NCBI RefSeq assembly: GCF_001591505.1
Contig: NZ_BCVA01000044.1
Coordinates: 1-48,940, forward strand
DNA length: 48,940 nucleotides
Direction: 5' to 3'
Source of the DNA: Neobacillus niacini NBRC 15566
GTDB lineage: Bacteria; Bacillota; Bacilli; Bacillales; Cytobacillaceae
Position numbers and translations under genes: made by a program. The notes under the pieces are model-generated. The model had not been told where the DNA came from and did not search any database. It saw only the letters and a list, made by a program, of their open reading frames with translations. Shown here piece by piece: positions 17,770 to 27,200 of this stretch; within the stretch, counting starts at the first letter, position 1, and every line of letters begins with the position of its first letter.

Positions 17770-17843
17770 GGCGGTGTAGCTCAGCTGGCTAGAGCGTACG
17801 GTTCATACCCGTAAGGTCGGGGGTTCGATCCCCTCCGCCGCTA
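17770..17843 (+). tRNA. tRNA-Met (anticodon CAT)
   Basis: A 74-nt cloverleaf. The acceptor arm GGCGGTG pairs with CGCCGCT. The D arm is GCTC with GAGC. The anticodon arm TACGG-TTCATAC-CCGTA carries CAT. The T arm GGGGG-TTCGATC-CCCTC is standard. CCA is not encoded. The first acceptor pair is G-U, so this looks like an elongator Met tRNA and not the initiator, which has an unpaired C. It lies where B. subtilis has its trnSL locus, between yabR and spoIIE, on the opposite strand to the neighbours. Confidence 0.95.
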
Positions 17844-17890
17844 TACGAAAAGCGAAAGTGTTTTGTTGAACTCTTCCGCTAAATCAATTA

Positions 17891-17922
17891 AAAAAGCGTC
17901 GACTATCTCGACGCTTTTTTTT
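17891..17922 (+). terminator. Terminator of the tRNA-Met unit
   Basis: Perfect 12-bp stem AAAAAGCGTCGA with TCGACGCTTTTT around a CTATC loop, followed by a run of T. Confidence 0.9.
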
Positions 17923-17999
17923 ATTAGAAAACAAAACAAAAAGACAAGTCGCTGACCTGTCTTAATTAGCAGAATATGTTTTTATAAATAAGCAACAAG

Positions 18000-18443
18000 T
18001 TAACCCCTTCTAGCTCCTCTTCCGCCACGCTTAGATTCTGTGTGACGTTTTAAAGAAGTTAAACGATCCTCACTATCTTTTAAAAACTTCGCCATTTTGG
18101 ACTCAAATGTCTCTGCTTTAGGAGCATTCCGATCATTTTGTCTGCCCTGACGTGGACGTTGTGAATGTGAGTTCGAATGTGAATGGGATTTTTGTGGCGC
18201 TTCTGGTCTATCTTTTGCCTTTTTTATGGATAGCCCAATTTTCCCGTCTTTCTCTACATTGATGACTTTAACCTCTACTTGGTCACCAACTTTAAGATGG
18301 TCATTGATATCTTTCACATAATTGTCAGCAACTTCACTGATGTGTACGAGTCCAGTTGAGCCACCAGGCAGCTCCACAAAAGCTCCGAAATTTGTAATCC
18401 CTGTTACCTTTCCTTGTAACTTGCTGCCTACTTCGATTGACAT
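18000..18443 (-). CDS. yabR: S1-domain RNA-binding protein (YabR)
   Basis: A 147-residue protein with an N-terminal S1 OB-fold (residues 3-73: GSKLQGKVTGITNFGAFVEL, then HISEVADNYVKDINDHL). It is followed by a basic, Ser/His/Arg/Gly-rich tail ending GGRGARRG, typical of general-stress-protein-13-type RNA-binding proteins. It probably binds RNA or ribosomes; targets are unknown. It follows divIC after 86 bp, as in B. subtilis. Confidence 0.93.
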   Translation of the reverse strand: MSIEVGSKLQGKVTGITNFGAFVELPGGSTGLVHISEVADNYVKDINDHLKVGDQVEVKVINVEKDGKIGLSIKKAKDRPEAPQKSHSHSNSHSQRPRQGRQNDRNAPKAETFESKMAKFLKDSEDRLTSLKRHTESKRGGRGARRG

Positions 18444-18529
18444 AAAAAGAATTTTCCTCCTTAAAAAATTAAAAAATCATCTTACTTTATATTATACAGA
18501 ATGGGAAAAATAAGTGTCAATAAGACTAG

Positions 18530-18922
18530 TTATTGGTTCTTTTTGCCTTCATTTTCTTCCGGAATATTGAAGATAATTTCACCATTTTCTGAGAAGAAGT
18601 ATTCCTTTCTAGCAAGCTTAGCAAGGTAATCATCATCATTTAACTTAATGATATCTTCTTTTAAGATTTCCTGTTGTTTTTTTAATTGCGTCAACTCTTG
18701 TTCTAGTTGTCTCTTTTGTGCTACTTTTTTATCTAAAGCCGAGGATTGGGAAATAAAGCTAGTAATCATTAAATATGACAAGACAGCAGCAAATACTAAA
18801 AACAAGGAAAGTCTTCTATATAATAATTTCCTTTTCCTAGCTGAAGCAATTTCTGCTACTTCTTGCTGGTGGACATAAGTTGATTGGATTTTGGCTATAT
18901 TCTTTTCTTGTACTGAACTCAC
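18530..18922 (-). CDS. divIC: Cell division protein DivIC (FtsB-like)
   Basis: A 130-residue bitopic division protein of the DivIB-FtsL-DivIC complex. A cytoplasmic N-terminus precedes one transmembrane helix (about residues 36-55). A coiled coil follows (about 62-95, QLEQELTQLKKQQEILKEDI), then the extracellular LARKEYFFSENGEIIF motif of the DivIC/FtsB family. The start is GTG after AAGGAGGGATGGGAA. It follows yabQ by 13 bp. Confidence 0.95.
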   Translation of the reverse strand: MSSVQEKNIAKIQSTYVHQQEVAEIASARKRKLLYRRLSLFLVFAAVLSYLMITSFISQSSALDKKVAQKRQLEQELTQLKKQQEILKEDIIKLNDDDYLAKLARKEYFFSENGEIIFNIPEENEGKKNQ

Positions 18923-18935
18923 TTCCCATCCCTCC

Positions 18936-19568
18936 TTACTCTTTTGGTCTTTTCCACTTTTTACTCCACTTTACTAAATAGTTCTTGATTTCCATAAAAA
19001 TTCCTGCCGTTTTATTATATAACTTCTCGACGTATTTTTTAATACTTTTCGGCAAAAGTTTCCAAAGTATTAGGATAATCTTCGCAATCGGCACCCATAG
19101 TACCTTAAGAATAAATAATAAAACCCTTAAAATAAATTTGACAAGGGAAAAGATCCCCCTGCCAACAAGTATCACAATAGAAATAAGCAGTTGAATGATG
19201 CCTACGACAGGTTTATAGATAAGCAGTTGGAATGTCCTTCTGATAAACTGGTAAAGAGCTATTACACTCTTTATCATCATTTCAAGTAACTTTAGGTATA
19301 TTCCCTTAAATAAACTTTGATATGCAGCAAATCCACAAAGAAGAGCAACAAAAATATAAAAACGCAATTCCCCATTGTTAACTAGGAAAAGAATATAAAA
19401 GATAATTAGTGCCTGTATGACCCAAAACAACAAGTCATTAATAAAAACAATCCACGACTTTCGGTTAGGCCGATCTAAGAAACGCTGATAGGTATCAAAC
19501 ATAACACCAAAAAGCGAACCCATCCCAATCATTGAAAGCATGGTAAGGAATTGAGTAGAGAGTGTCAT
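18936..19568 (-). CDS. yabQ: Spore cortex biosynthesis protein YabQ
   Basis: A 210-residue polytopic protein. Hydrophobic segments lie at about residues 5-22, 40-60 and 68-85, with more in the 100-155 region. The C-terminus is basic (YLVKWSKKWKRPKE). In B. subtilis YabQ is a mother-cell protein of the forespore membrane needed for cortex formation; its biochemical activity is unknown. The start overlaps the end of yabP by 4 bp and has only a weak ribosome-binding site, which suggests translational coupling. Confidence 0.93.
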   Translation of the reverse strand: MTLSTQFLTMLSMIGMGSLFGVMFDTYQRFLDRPNRKSWIVFINDLLFWVIQALIIFYILFLVNNGELRFYIFVALLCGFAAYQSLFKGIYLKLLEMMIKSVIALYQFIRRTFQLLIYKPVVGIIQLLISIVILVGRGIFSLVKFILRVLLFILKVLWVPIAKIILILWKLLPKSIKKYVEKLYNKTAGIFMEIKNYLVKWSKKWKRPKE

Positions 19569-19870
19569 CGGAATAACTTACTAAAGAACCCTTTAGCTTT
19601 CTCCCCATGCTGTTCATCTAAGTAAACTAAGTCAAATATCTTTCCCTTAATGGAGACAATACCCTTCTCTACATCGAGGTTTTTCATTTGCAGGTTTTGC
19701 CCCTTAATCGCTAAAAACCCCATAGAAGTTTCTAATAAAAACTCTTCATTATCAAAGCTTTCTACTTGTTTAACACCTGTTATATCGAGAAGTTTTCGTC
19801 CTCTCATGATGACATCATGCTCTGGAACAGTGCTTTTGGCAGGGTTTGTTTCATAATATTGGCTCATCAT
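19565..19870 (-). CDS. yabP: Sporulation protein YabP (YabP/YqfC family)
   Basis: A 101-residue protein of the YabP/YqfC family (HDVIMRGRKLLDITGVKQVE, then GFLAIKGQNLQMKNLDVEKG). It is a mother-cell spore-assembly protein in B. subtilis with no known enzymatic function. There is no membrane segment. The start codons ATGATG follow GAGGGATGA. It leads yabP-yabQ-divIC, with a sigma-E-like promoter in the 87 bp after rqcP. Confidence 0.93.
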   Translation of the reverse strand: MMSQYYETNPAKSTVPEHDVIMRGRKLLDITGVKQVESFDNEEFLLETSMGFLAIKGQNLQMKNLDVEKGIVSIKGKIFDLVYLDEQHGEKAKGFFSKLFR

Positions 19871-19907
19871 TCATCCCTCACAATCATTTGTACAACCATT
19901 TATTACA

Positions 19908-19935
19908 ATTTTATGTAAGGGACAAATGAATTAGA
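19908..19935 (-). promoter_or_regulatory. Candidate sigma-E promoter for yabP
   Basis: On the minus strand TCTAATT (19929-19935) is 13 bp upstream of CATAAAAT (19908-19915). The -10 matches the sigma-E consensus at seven of eight bases; the -35 at about five of seven. Confidence 0.45.
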
Positions 19936-19957
19936 ACAAGCCTTTTTTAAGCGTCGG

Positions 19958-20227
19958 TTAGAGCTGTGATTCGCCAATTCTTTCATCTTTAATAATCGTG
20001 TACATTTCAGCTGCGGCTTCCTTGCGAGTGGTATCTTGAATTTGGTCAATTCTTGCCGTAACTAGTCTTTGCCCAAGGCGGATTGTGAGTTCGTCACCGA
20101 CTTTTACTGTTGAACTTGCTTTTCCTTCTTTACCGTTTATAAGAATTCTCCCTTGGTCAGATACCTCTTTTGCAAGAGTTCTTCTTTTTATTAGTCTTGA
20201 TACCTTTAAATACTTATCCAATCTCAT
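19958..20227 (-). CDS. rqcP: S4-domain ribosome quality-control factor RqcP (YabO)
   Basis: An 89-residue protein whose first 65 residues form an S4 RNA-binding domain (MRLDKYLKVSRLIKRRTLAKEV, then GRILINGKE). Homologues (RqcP/Hsp15-like) bind stalled 50S subunits and help RqcH add alanine tails to nascent chains. The start follows GGGGGATC. It is 15 bp downstream of yabN. Confidence 0.94.
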   Translation of the reverse strand: MRLDKYLKVSRLIKRRTLAKEVSDQGRILINGKEGKASSTVKVGDELTIRLGQRLVTARIDQIQDTTRKEAAAEMYTIIKDERIGESQL

Positions 20228-20242
20228 TTATGATCCCCCGTT

Positions 20243-21703
20243 CTATAGTCCTTTTGATTTTGCTTCATCCCAAAAACGATCAAGTTCCTCAAGGGAATGT
20301 TCCTCAATCGACTTTCCGCTTTTCTTTACACTATCTTCTATAAATTGAAATCTTCGAATAAACTTTTGATTGGTTTCAAATAATGCCTCTTCTGGATGTA
20401 TATCTAAAAACCTTGCGACATTGACAAAAGCAAATAGGATATCCCCAAATTCCCTTTTAGCATGAATAAGATTTTTTTTGTGTATTTCATTCTCAAATTC
20501 CTCAAGTTCTTCTTTTACCTTCTCCAAAGCCGGTGTTATTTCCTGCCAATCAAAGCCAACCTTTGCCGCTTTCTTCTGGATTTCGTAAGCTCTCATTATA
20601 TTCGGCATGGATTTCGATATCCCCTCAAGGAGGGAGGATTCATTTTCTCCCTTTTCCTGCTTCTTTATTTCCTGCCAGTTTCGAAGTACTTCCTTAGAAT
20701 CCTCTGCTTGAACATCTCCAAAAACATGTGGATGCCTGCGAATCATTTTCTCTGACAGTACCTCTATGACATCTTCTATTGCAAAATAGCCATCATCTTC
20801 ACCAATTTGGGCATGAAGCATAACCTGCAGCAAGACATCGCCAAGTTCTTCGATTACATGATCAATATCACCGCTATCAATGGCTTCAATTACTTCAAAG
20901 GTTTCTTCAATTAAATACTTTTTTAGTGACTCGTGTGTTTGCTCCTTATCCCATGGACACCCATTCGGGCCCCTTAATACTGCAATAATCTCCCGCAGCT
21001 TGGAAAAATTTTTTAGCATAATTTGTTCATCTTCTACAGGAGGTACATAAACAGAAGTAAGATTATCAAGGGTCACTTTACGGTCTAACTCATACAAAGG
21101 AACACGCTCAATGTGTTCATTCCTGCTTCCCGCCGCACGAACAATAACAACCTCATAATCATCAGGAAGTCTCTCCATTAGGGTTAGTTTCGTATTTGAA
21201 GCGACAAACTGATCATAAACCTGACTTATAAAAATGTGCTGATCCAGTTGCAGTTGACTGGATTTAAGCAAGGTTCCATCTAAAAGCTGAAAACCATCTA
21301 TAGGATCAATTTTTAGTGATTGAAAAATGGCATCGATAAAGCTTTGACCTCCGCCAATGATGATGTCTACATCCTCTTTTGGACCATCCTCCAGAAGCAA
21401 TAGGACAGTTTTTTCTGCGACAAGAGGATGACCTGGTACTGCATAAATCACTTGCTCTGTTTTTGCCTTTTCCAGTAGGTTCTGGACAATCTCTTGATAT
21501 ACCTCTTCAAACTGGTCATGCTTTTCATAAATGGAATCAAATGATGTAAAGCCTAGTCCTTCTTTAACTAGTTCTGGAATAACAGGATGTTCCTTTGTTC
21601 TTAAATAAACATGATTTGCCTTCATTAACTTTTTGTATACGCCAAAGGGGATTTGTTCAAGATCTCCTGCTCCTAAACCGAGAATTTCAATTGTTTTGCC
21701 CAT
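20243..21703 (-). CDS. yabN: YabN: tetrapyrrole methylase-like / MazG pyrophosphohydrolase fusion
   Basis: A 486-residue two-domain protein. Residues 1-220 resemble SAM-dependent tetrapyrrole methylases (ILGLGAGDLEQIP, YAVPGHPLVAEKTV). Residues 230-486 are a MazG nucleotide pyrophosphohydrolase. This part has LRGPNGCPWDKEQTHESL, the EExxE-type metal site EETFEVIEAIDSGD with EELGDVLLQ, and a second MazG-like copy (VKEELEEFENEI, FGDILFAFVN). MazG hydrolyses NTPs, including aberrant ones. What the methylase-like half acts on is unknown. It starts 6 bp after yabM. Confidence 0.95.
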   Translation of the reverse strand: MGKTIEILGLGAGDLEQIPFGVYKKLMKANHVYLRTKEHPVIPELVKEGLGFTSFDSIYEKHDQFEEVYQEIVQNLLEKAKTEQVIYAVPGHPLVAEKTVLLLLEDGPKEDVDIIIGGGQSFIDAIFQSLKIDPIDGFQLLDGTLLKSSQLQLDQHIFISQVYDQFVASNTKLTLMERLPDDYEVVIVRAAGSRNEHIERVPLYELDRKVTLDNLTSVYVPPVEDEQIMLKNFSKLREIIAVLRGPNGCPWDKEQTHESLKKYLIEETFEVIEAIDSGDIDHVIEELGDVLLQVMLHAQIGEDDGYFAIEDVIEVLSEKMIRRHPHVFGDVQAEDSKEVLRNWQEIKKQEKGENESSLLEGISKSMPNIMRAYEIQKKAAKVGFDWQEITPALEKVKEELEEFENEIHKKNLIHAKREFGDILFAFVNVARFLDIHPEEALFETNQKFIRRFQFIEDSVKKSGKSIEEHSLEELDRFWDEAKSKGL

Positions 21704-21709
21704 GTATTT

Positions 21710-23332
21710 CTAACTCCTATTCTTCTTAGGTAATAAAAGGCTTAATTTGCTGCCGAAAGGAAATAATGATAATTCTTTTTCCAAAAAGACGCCTCCTCTA
21801 ATGATTAAAAACAAGAAAAGGAATCCTCCTGAAAAGGCACCTCCTAGCGCCTGGATAGCTGCAATTATCCTCTCTGTTCCAACCGGTATCGTAATCATAT
21901 TGGTTAAGGCTAGAAAGCCTTTTAAAAGCAGCACCATCATGAAAGCTGCTGTTAAAAGGGTTCGAAGGAAGTGAAACGATAGCAGCGTAATCGGCTGCAT
22001 TTTTTTAAATTTTACGTAAAGAAGACAGAATGCAACTACTAACGTTATAATCGTTGCATAAGCGGCCCCCATTGTCCCAAACGCGGGGACGAATAAATGA
22101 TTTAAAACGTATTTTAACGGAAGAGTAACTAGAACTGTAACTGCAGGAAATAGCAACGATCCTAGACCTTGCATAATGGCAATAATCGTCGTAATGATGG
22201 AACTAAGGAGAATAACAAAACTAAGTATTCCTAATACCGATGAACCTGAGTTATTTTCAAATAACATAATGTTGGCTGGTTCAATAATTGCCCAAAGACC
22301 CACTGAAGCCCCGATACCAATCACGACAGCAATTCGAATAGCCAGCTGAATCTTATCCTGTAAGAAAGTAATGTCCTTTTTTATCCTTGCACTAGTTATT
22401 AACGGTACAAGTGATAAGGACATAGATGCTGCTACAATTGTCCCTAATTGAATTAATGGCTGCCCACGGTCAAATATTCCCTTTAAACCCTTGGCTGTTT
22501 CCTTCCCATATCCATTCTCTGTAAGCAAAGAGTAAAGGTTTAATGCGTCTGCCATTTGTATCATAATCATCAACATTCCACTGATACAGATGGTAAGACC
22601 TTGATAGCTCAGCGTTTTTAAAATAATGCCAACCTCTCGATAATAGCCCAACAGCATACCTTTTCGAGGAGCAATTACTTCCCATTCTTTACGAATCCAA
22701 AGGAATGTAAACAAAATGATCGCTGATACCATACTTCCGGTAATAGACCCAAACATCGCACCGCCGCCAATCAGATACAACGAGTACCCCAACTTTGTTA
22801 GAACATATGCCGAAAAGAGAATGGTGAAAACTCTTATTAATTGTTCACCTACCTGTGATAGTGCTGTTGGCACCATGTCTCCCTTCCCTTGGTAATAGCC
22901 TCGCAAAATAGAGGTAATTGGAAATAACAAAAAGACAATGGAGACAACCTTTAGTAAAATGGCTAATTTCTCATCGTTCATCCAGCTGGCGATATGATTG
23001 GCACCAAAATATAGTATGAGAAAGCATATAAGTCCAAATAGCTGTAAAATGATAAAGGAAACAAATAAAAGCCGTCTTATTTTCTCATGGTCACCCTTTT
23101 CCTTTTGCTCAGCATATAACTTCGAAATCACCACCGGAAAACCTGTTGTCGCTAACACCATAGCTAGACCATAAAACGGGTATACCTGCTGATATATATA
23201 AAAGCCAACATCATGAACAATATTTTGAAATGGAATCCGATATACAGCACTTAAAATTTTTGTTACTAATGCTGCAATGGCTAAAATAAAAGCCCCCCTA
23301 AAAAGCGCCTTTGATTGGTTTACATGCTTCAT
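21710..23332 (-). CDS. yabM: Polysaccharide/lipid flippase-like membrane protein (YabM, SpoVB/MurJ-related)
   Basis: A 540-residue polytopic protein with about 14 transmembrane segments and a family N-terminus (GAFILAIAALVTKILSAVYRIPFQN). It belongs to the MOP/PST exporter superfamily, with SpoVB and MurJ (lipid II flippases). The substrate is not known; a lipid-linked cell-wall or polysaccharide precursor is likely. Residues 1-30 and the RGYYQGKGDMVPTALSQVGEQ segment are characteristic. The start follows TTAGGAGATAAAAG. A terminator separates it from spoVT. Confidence 0.92.
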   Translation of the reverse strand: MKHVNQSKALFRGAFILAIAALVTKILSAVYRIPFQNIVHDVGFYIYQQVYPFYGLAMVLATTGFPVVISKLYAEQKEKGDHEKIRRLLFVSFIILQLFGLICFLILYFGANHIASWMNDEKLAILLKVVSIVFLLFPITSILRGYYQGKGDMVPTALSQVGEQLIRVFTILFSAYVLTKLGYSLYLIGGGAMFGSITGSMVSAIILFTFLWIRKEWEVIAPRKGMLLGYYREVGIILKTLSYQGLTICISGMLMIMIQMADALNLYSLLTENGYGKETAKGLKGIFDRGQPLIQLGTIVAASMSLSLVPLITSARIKKDITFLQDKIQLAIRIAVVIGIGASVGLWAIIEPANIMLFENNSGSSVLGILSFVILLSSIITTIIAIMQGLGSLLFPAVTVLVTLPLKYVLNHLFVPAFGTMGAAYATIITLVVAFCLLYVKFKKMQPITLLSFHFLRTLLTAAFMMVLLLKGFLALTNMITIPVGTERIIAAIQALGGAFSGGFLFLFLIIRGGVFLEKELSLFPFGSKLSLLLPKKNRS

Positions 23333-23424
23333 CTTTTATCTCCTAACTAACCTAAACTCGACTGTATTATAGCATAATATAAAGCAAAAGCGCCTTGTCA
23401 GGGGCTAGAATTGGAATTCGATAC

Positions 23425-23460
23425 AAATAAAAAAGACAGCGAAGGCTGCCTCTTTTATTT
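23425..23460 (-). terminator. Terminator of spoVT (symmetric)
   Basis: Stem AAAGACAGC with GCTGCCTTT-type pairing around GAAG, flanked by long A and T runs, so it could work in either direction. Confidence 0.75.
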
Positions 23461-23478
23461 GTGAGTATAATATTAGTT

Positions 23479-24015
23479 CTAGGACTCCATTTGTCTTGCT
23501 AAAAATCCTGCAGCGGTTTCAACAGCCTTTTTCTCTACTTCACCAAGTGTTCCTTCTTTTGAATAGATAATAACTGCTCCAATTGGATCACCGTTTGCAA
23601 TGATTGGCCCAATTGTATAAGATGAAATGGCTTCATCATTGCCATCGGCTAACGCAATATCACCTTGCTGCGTTACAAGAACCGAATTACGGTCTTCCAT
23701 TGTTTTTTCAACTAAATCACTTATATTTTTATTTAAATAATCTTTTTTAGAACTACCTGCTAATGCAATGTAACTGTCCCTATCACAAATTAATACCGGG
23801 TTCCCGAGGCTGTCAAACAGGGCTTCTGCATACTCTTTGGCAAAATCGCTTAACTCGCTGATTGGTGAATACTTCTTTAAGATAACTTCTCCGTCTCGAT
23901 CCACAAAGATTTCTAACGGATCCCCCTCACGGATACGCAGCGTTCTGCGTATTTCTTTGGGAATGACAACACGACCCAAATCATCGATTCGACGAACTAT
24001 TCCAGTTGCTTTCAT
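23479..24015 (-). CDS. spoVT: Stage V sporulation protein T, AbrB-type regulator (SpoVT)
   Basis: A 178-residue forespore transcription regulator that tunes sigma-G-dependent genes. The N-terminal 50 residues are a swapped-hairpin AbrB DNA-binding domain (GIVRRIDDLGRVVIPKEIRR), very like AbrB elsewhere in this window. A GAF-like C-terminal domain follows (ETAAGFLARQMES at the end). I chose the ATG at 24015 (MKATGIVRR), giving exactly the B. subtilis length. Seven upstream codons contain the ribosome-binding site GAGG. A sigma-G-like promoter lies about 90 bp upstream. Confidence 0.97.
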   Translation of the reverse strand: MKATGIVRRIDDLGRVVIPKEIRRTLRIREGDPLEIFVDRDGEVILKKYSPISELSDFAKEYAEALFDSLGNPVLICDRDSYIALAGSSKKDYLNKNISDLVEKTMEDRNSVLVTQQGDIALADGNDEAISSYTIGPIIANGDPIGAVIIYSKEGTLGEVEKKAVETAAGFLARQMES

Positions 24016-24103
24016 CCAATGTTGCCTCACTTTCATCTGATGATTTTACTAACTTGGTTATGATATTCCTTCCTGTAGATGGAATCATCACCAACTTTGA
24101 ACT

Positions 24104-24133
24104 TAGTATCTTTCATCTGGAAAGTTATATACA
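24104..24133 (-). promoter_or_regulatory. Candidate sigma-G promoter for spoVT
   Basis: Minus-strand TGTATA (24128-24133) is 17 bp upstream of GATACTA (24104-24110). These match TGAATA and CATACTA at five of six and six of seven. B. subtilis spoVT is transcribed by sigma-G. Confidence 0.65.
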
Positions 24134-24206
24134 CATTCGTAATATTTTTTCACAAATAGGAAAATTATCCTACCAATGGATGATTTCATCCTGGCAATTT
24201 ACATAG

Positions 24207-27200
24207 TTAAACAGGGTTTTCCTGACCCTTTTTTGCAGCTTGAATCCCTTTTATCATCTCAAATGTTATATTTAGCCAATATGCTGTGTCGGTCCCTTTA
24301 ATCTGAAGGGTCATTTTAAGTTTCTGGCCTTCCATTCCAAGTCCAATCATTCTTGGATATTTACTGCTGATTGCAAATACCTTTTGTCCATCGATGGTGC
24401 TGCTTGCTCGGTCATTGACCAGAATGGTTACTTCGTGTTTGGTCTGTTTTATGCTTTCAACACCCGCTAGAAGCGCATAAACCTTCATTTCGGCTACCTG
24501 GAATAGATAGTCGACTTCTTCAGGGTATTCACCAAAACGATCAAGCATTTCAGCTTGAAGTTCTTCAATGTCTTCTAGCGTTTGTACACCTCTAAAACGC
24601 TTATACATTTCAATTTTTTGATGACCATCTTTAATGTAAGTATCAGGGATGTAAGCATCGATTTCTAAATCAATTTCAACTGTCGCTTTTTGCTCAGCTT
24701 TCAAATCACCTTTTCTTTCCTCAATCGCTTCTTTAAGCATTTGAGAGTACAGATCAAATCCTACTGAATCAATAAATCCGTGCTGCTGTGCACCTAGTAA
24801 ATTCCCCGCACCTCTAATGGATAAGTCACGCATCGCAATTTTAAAACCAGATCCAAGCTCTGTAAATTCCTTAATCGCCTGTAAACGTTTTTCCGCTACT
24901 TCTGTTAATACCTTATCTTTTCGGTGGGTGAAATAAGCATACGCAACACGATTAGATCTTCCGACACGGCCTCTCAGCTGATAAAGCTGTGAAAGTCCCA
25001 TTCGATCGGCGTCATAGACAATCAACGTGTTTACATTTGGGATATCTACCCCTGTTTCAATGATAGTCGTGCTGACAAGTACATCAAACTCACCAGACAA
25101 AAAGCTGAGCATGACCGATTCCAATTCATTTTCTGACATTTGTCCATGTGCGAAGGTAACTCGGGCATCCGGAACCAGCATTGATATTTCTTCAGCCTTA
25201 CGTTCAATATCTTCTACTCTGTTATATAAAAAGTAAACTTGTCCGTCTCGTGCAAGTTCCCTCTCGATAGCTTCTCTGACAAGCGCTCCATTGTATTCCA
25301 TCACATAAGTTTGTACAGGAAAACGGTTCTCTGGGGGTGTTTCGATAACAGATAAATCACGCACCCCGAGCATCGACATATGCAGCGTTCTTGGTATCGG
25401 TGTTGCCGTTAATGTCAAAACATCGATATTTGTTTTTAACCTTTTTATCTTTTCTTTGTGCGTTACGCCAAATCTTTGCTCTTCATCAATGATTAATAAG
25501 CCTAAATCTCTGTACACGATATCCTTAGAGAGGATGCGATGGGTTCCAATTACAACATCGACTGTACCTGCTTTTAATCCCTTTATCGTTTCTGTTTGTT
25601 GCTTTTTAGACCGGAAACGGCTTAGCAGACCAATATTGATCGGGTAATCTTGGAATCTTTCCCTCATCGTTTCAAAATGCTGCTGCGCTAAAATTGTTGT
25701 TGGTACAAGTAGTGCTACTTGTTTACCATCAGCAATGGCCTTGAAAGCAGCTCGAATTGCAACCTCTGTTTTTCCATAGCCCACATCACCACAAAGCAAA
25801 CGATCCATTGGTCTAGGTCTTTCCATGTCCTTTTTAATCTCATGAATCGACCGGAGCTGGTCCTCTGTTTCCTGGTATGCAAAAGCCGTTTCAAATTCTC
25901 TCTGCATGTCTCCATCCGGAGAAAAGGCATAACCTACAGCTGCTTCCCGTTCTGCATAAAGCTTAATTAAATCATCGGCAATGTCTTGAACGGAGGATTG
26001 AACTTTCTTTTTAACCTTTTTCCAATCACTTCCGCCAAGTTTATATATTTTGGGCTCTTTTCCTTCTGAAGCTACATATTTCTGAACAAGATCAATTTGT
26101 TCAACTGGAACATAAAGCTTATCTGATCCATGATAACGGATATGTAGATAATCTTTATGGACACCGTTTATGATTAAGGTTTCAATCCCCAGATACTTTC
26201 CTATACCATGATTAACATGGACAACATAATCTCCGACTTTAAGTTCAGAATAACTCTTAATCCTTTCTGCATTGGAGAGCTTTTGCCTGCTGGCAGACTT
26301 TTTGACACGTTTAGTGAACAGCTCTTCCTCTGTGATCACAGCTAATTTCTGAATCGATAGCTCGAATCCAGTTTGCAGGTTGCCTTTCATTATCTGCACT
26401 TTTCCAGGCAAGAGCTGTTGGCCGCTCTTGGCAATGGAGGCGTCTATTTCATAATCCTCTAAAACTCGTTCTAATTTTTTTACTCTTTCATCATCGGGCC
26501 CTAAAAAGAGAATCGTATAATTTCCTTTTTTCCATCTGTCGACTTCTGCCTTCAGCAAGTGCATTTGTCCATGGAAATTCTGCATTTGCTTACACGAAAC
26601 ATTAATAATATTTTGCGGGCTCGTATTTGCAACATGGCGAAGAAACAAACTCATATAAAGAATCGGAAACTCTTTTTTATGAAGCAGCCCGTATAAATCA
26701 TGGGAAATAGCCAAATCATGAATAATTTGACCTTCACCAAGAAGGGCAGTATACCATTCTGCTTCTTCCTTTATTAAGGATTCATTCATTTCTTGGACAC
26801 GGCTTATTTCATCAATAAACACCATCCCATTAGAAGGAAGATAGTCTAGTAAACTAGTACCGCCATCGTATGCTAGTGAAAGATATTTAAATACATGTTC
26901 TGGTTTATGATTATTTTTTAATTGTTCGAGCTCAAAACTAATATTCTGCGAGAGCTGAATTTTTGCTTTATCGTCCTTTAATTTTCGTAAGCTCTTTGCT
27001 AATCCATCTTCCAGATTACCAATTAACCGGCTATAATTCTCAGCCTCAAAAAGAACCTCTGTAGCAGGTCCAATTAAAACCTCAGCCGTTTTTTCGATGG
27101 AACGCTGGTCTTCTAAGGAAAAATAGCGAATGGAATCAATCTCGGTGTCAAATAACTCAATTCTTATCGGATTGCTCACTGTTAGTGGATAAATATCAAT

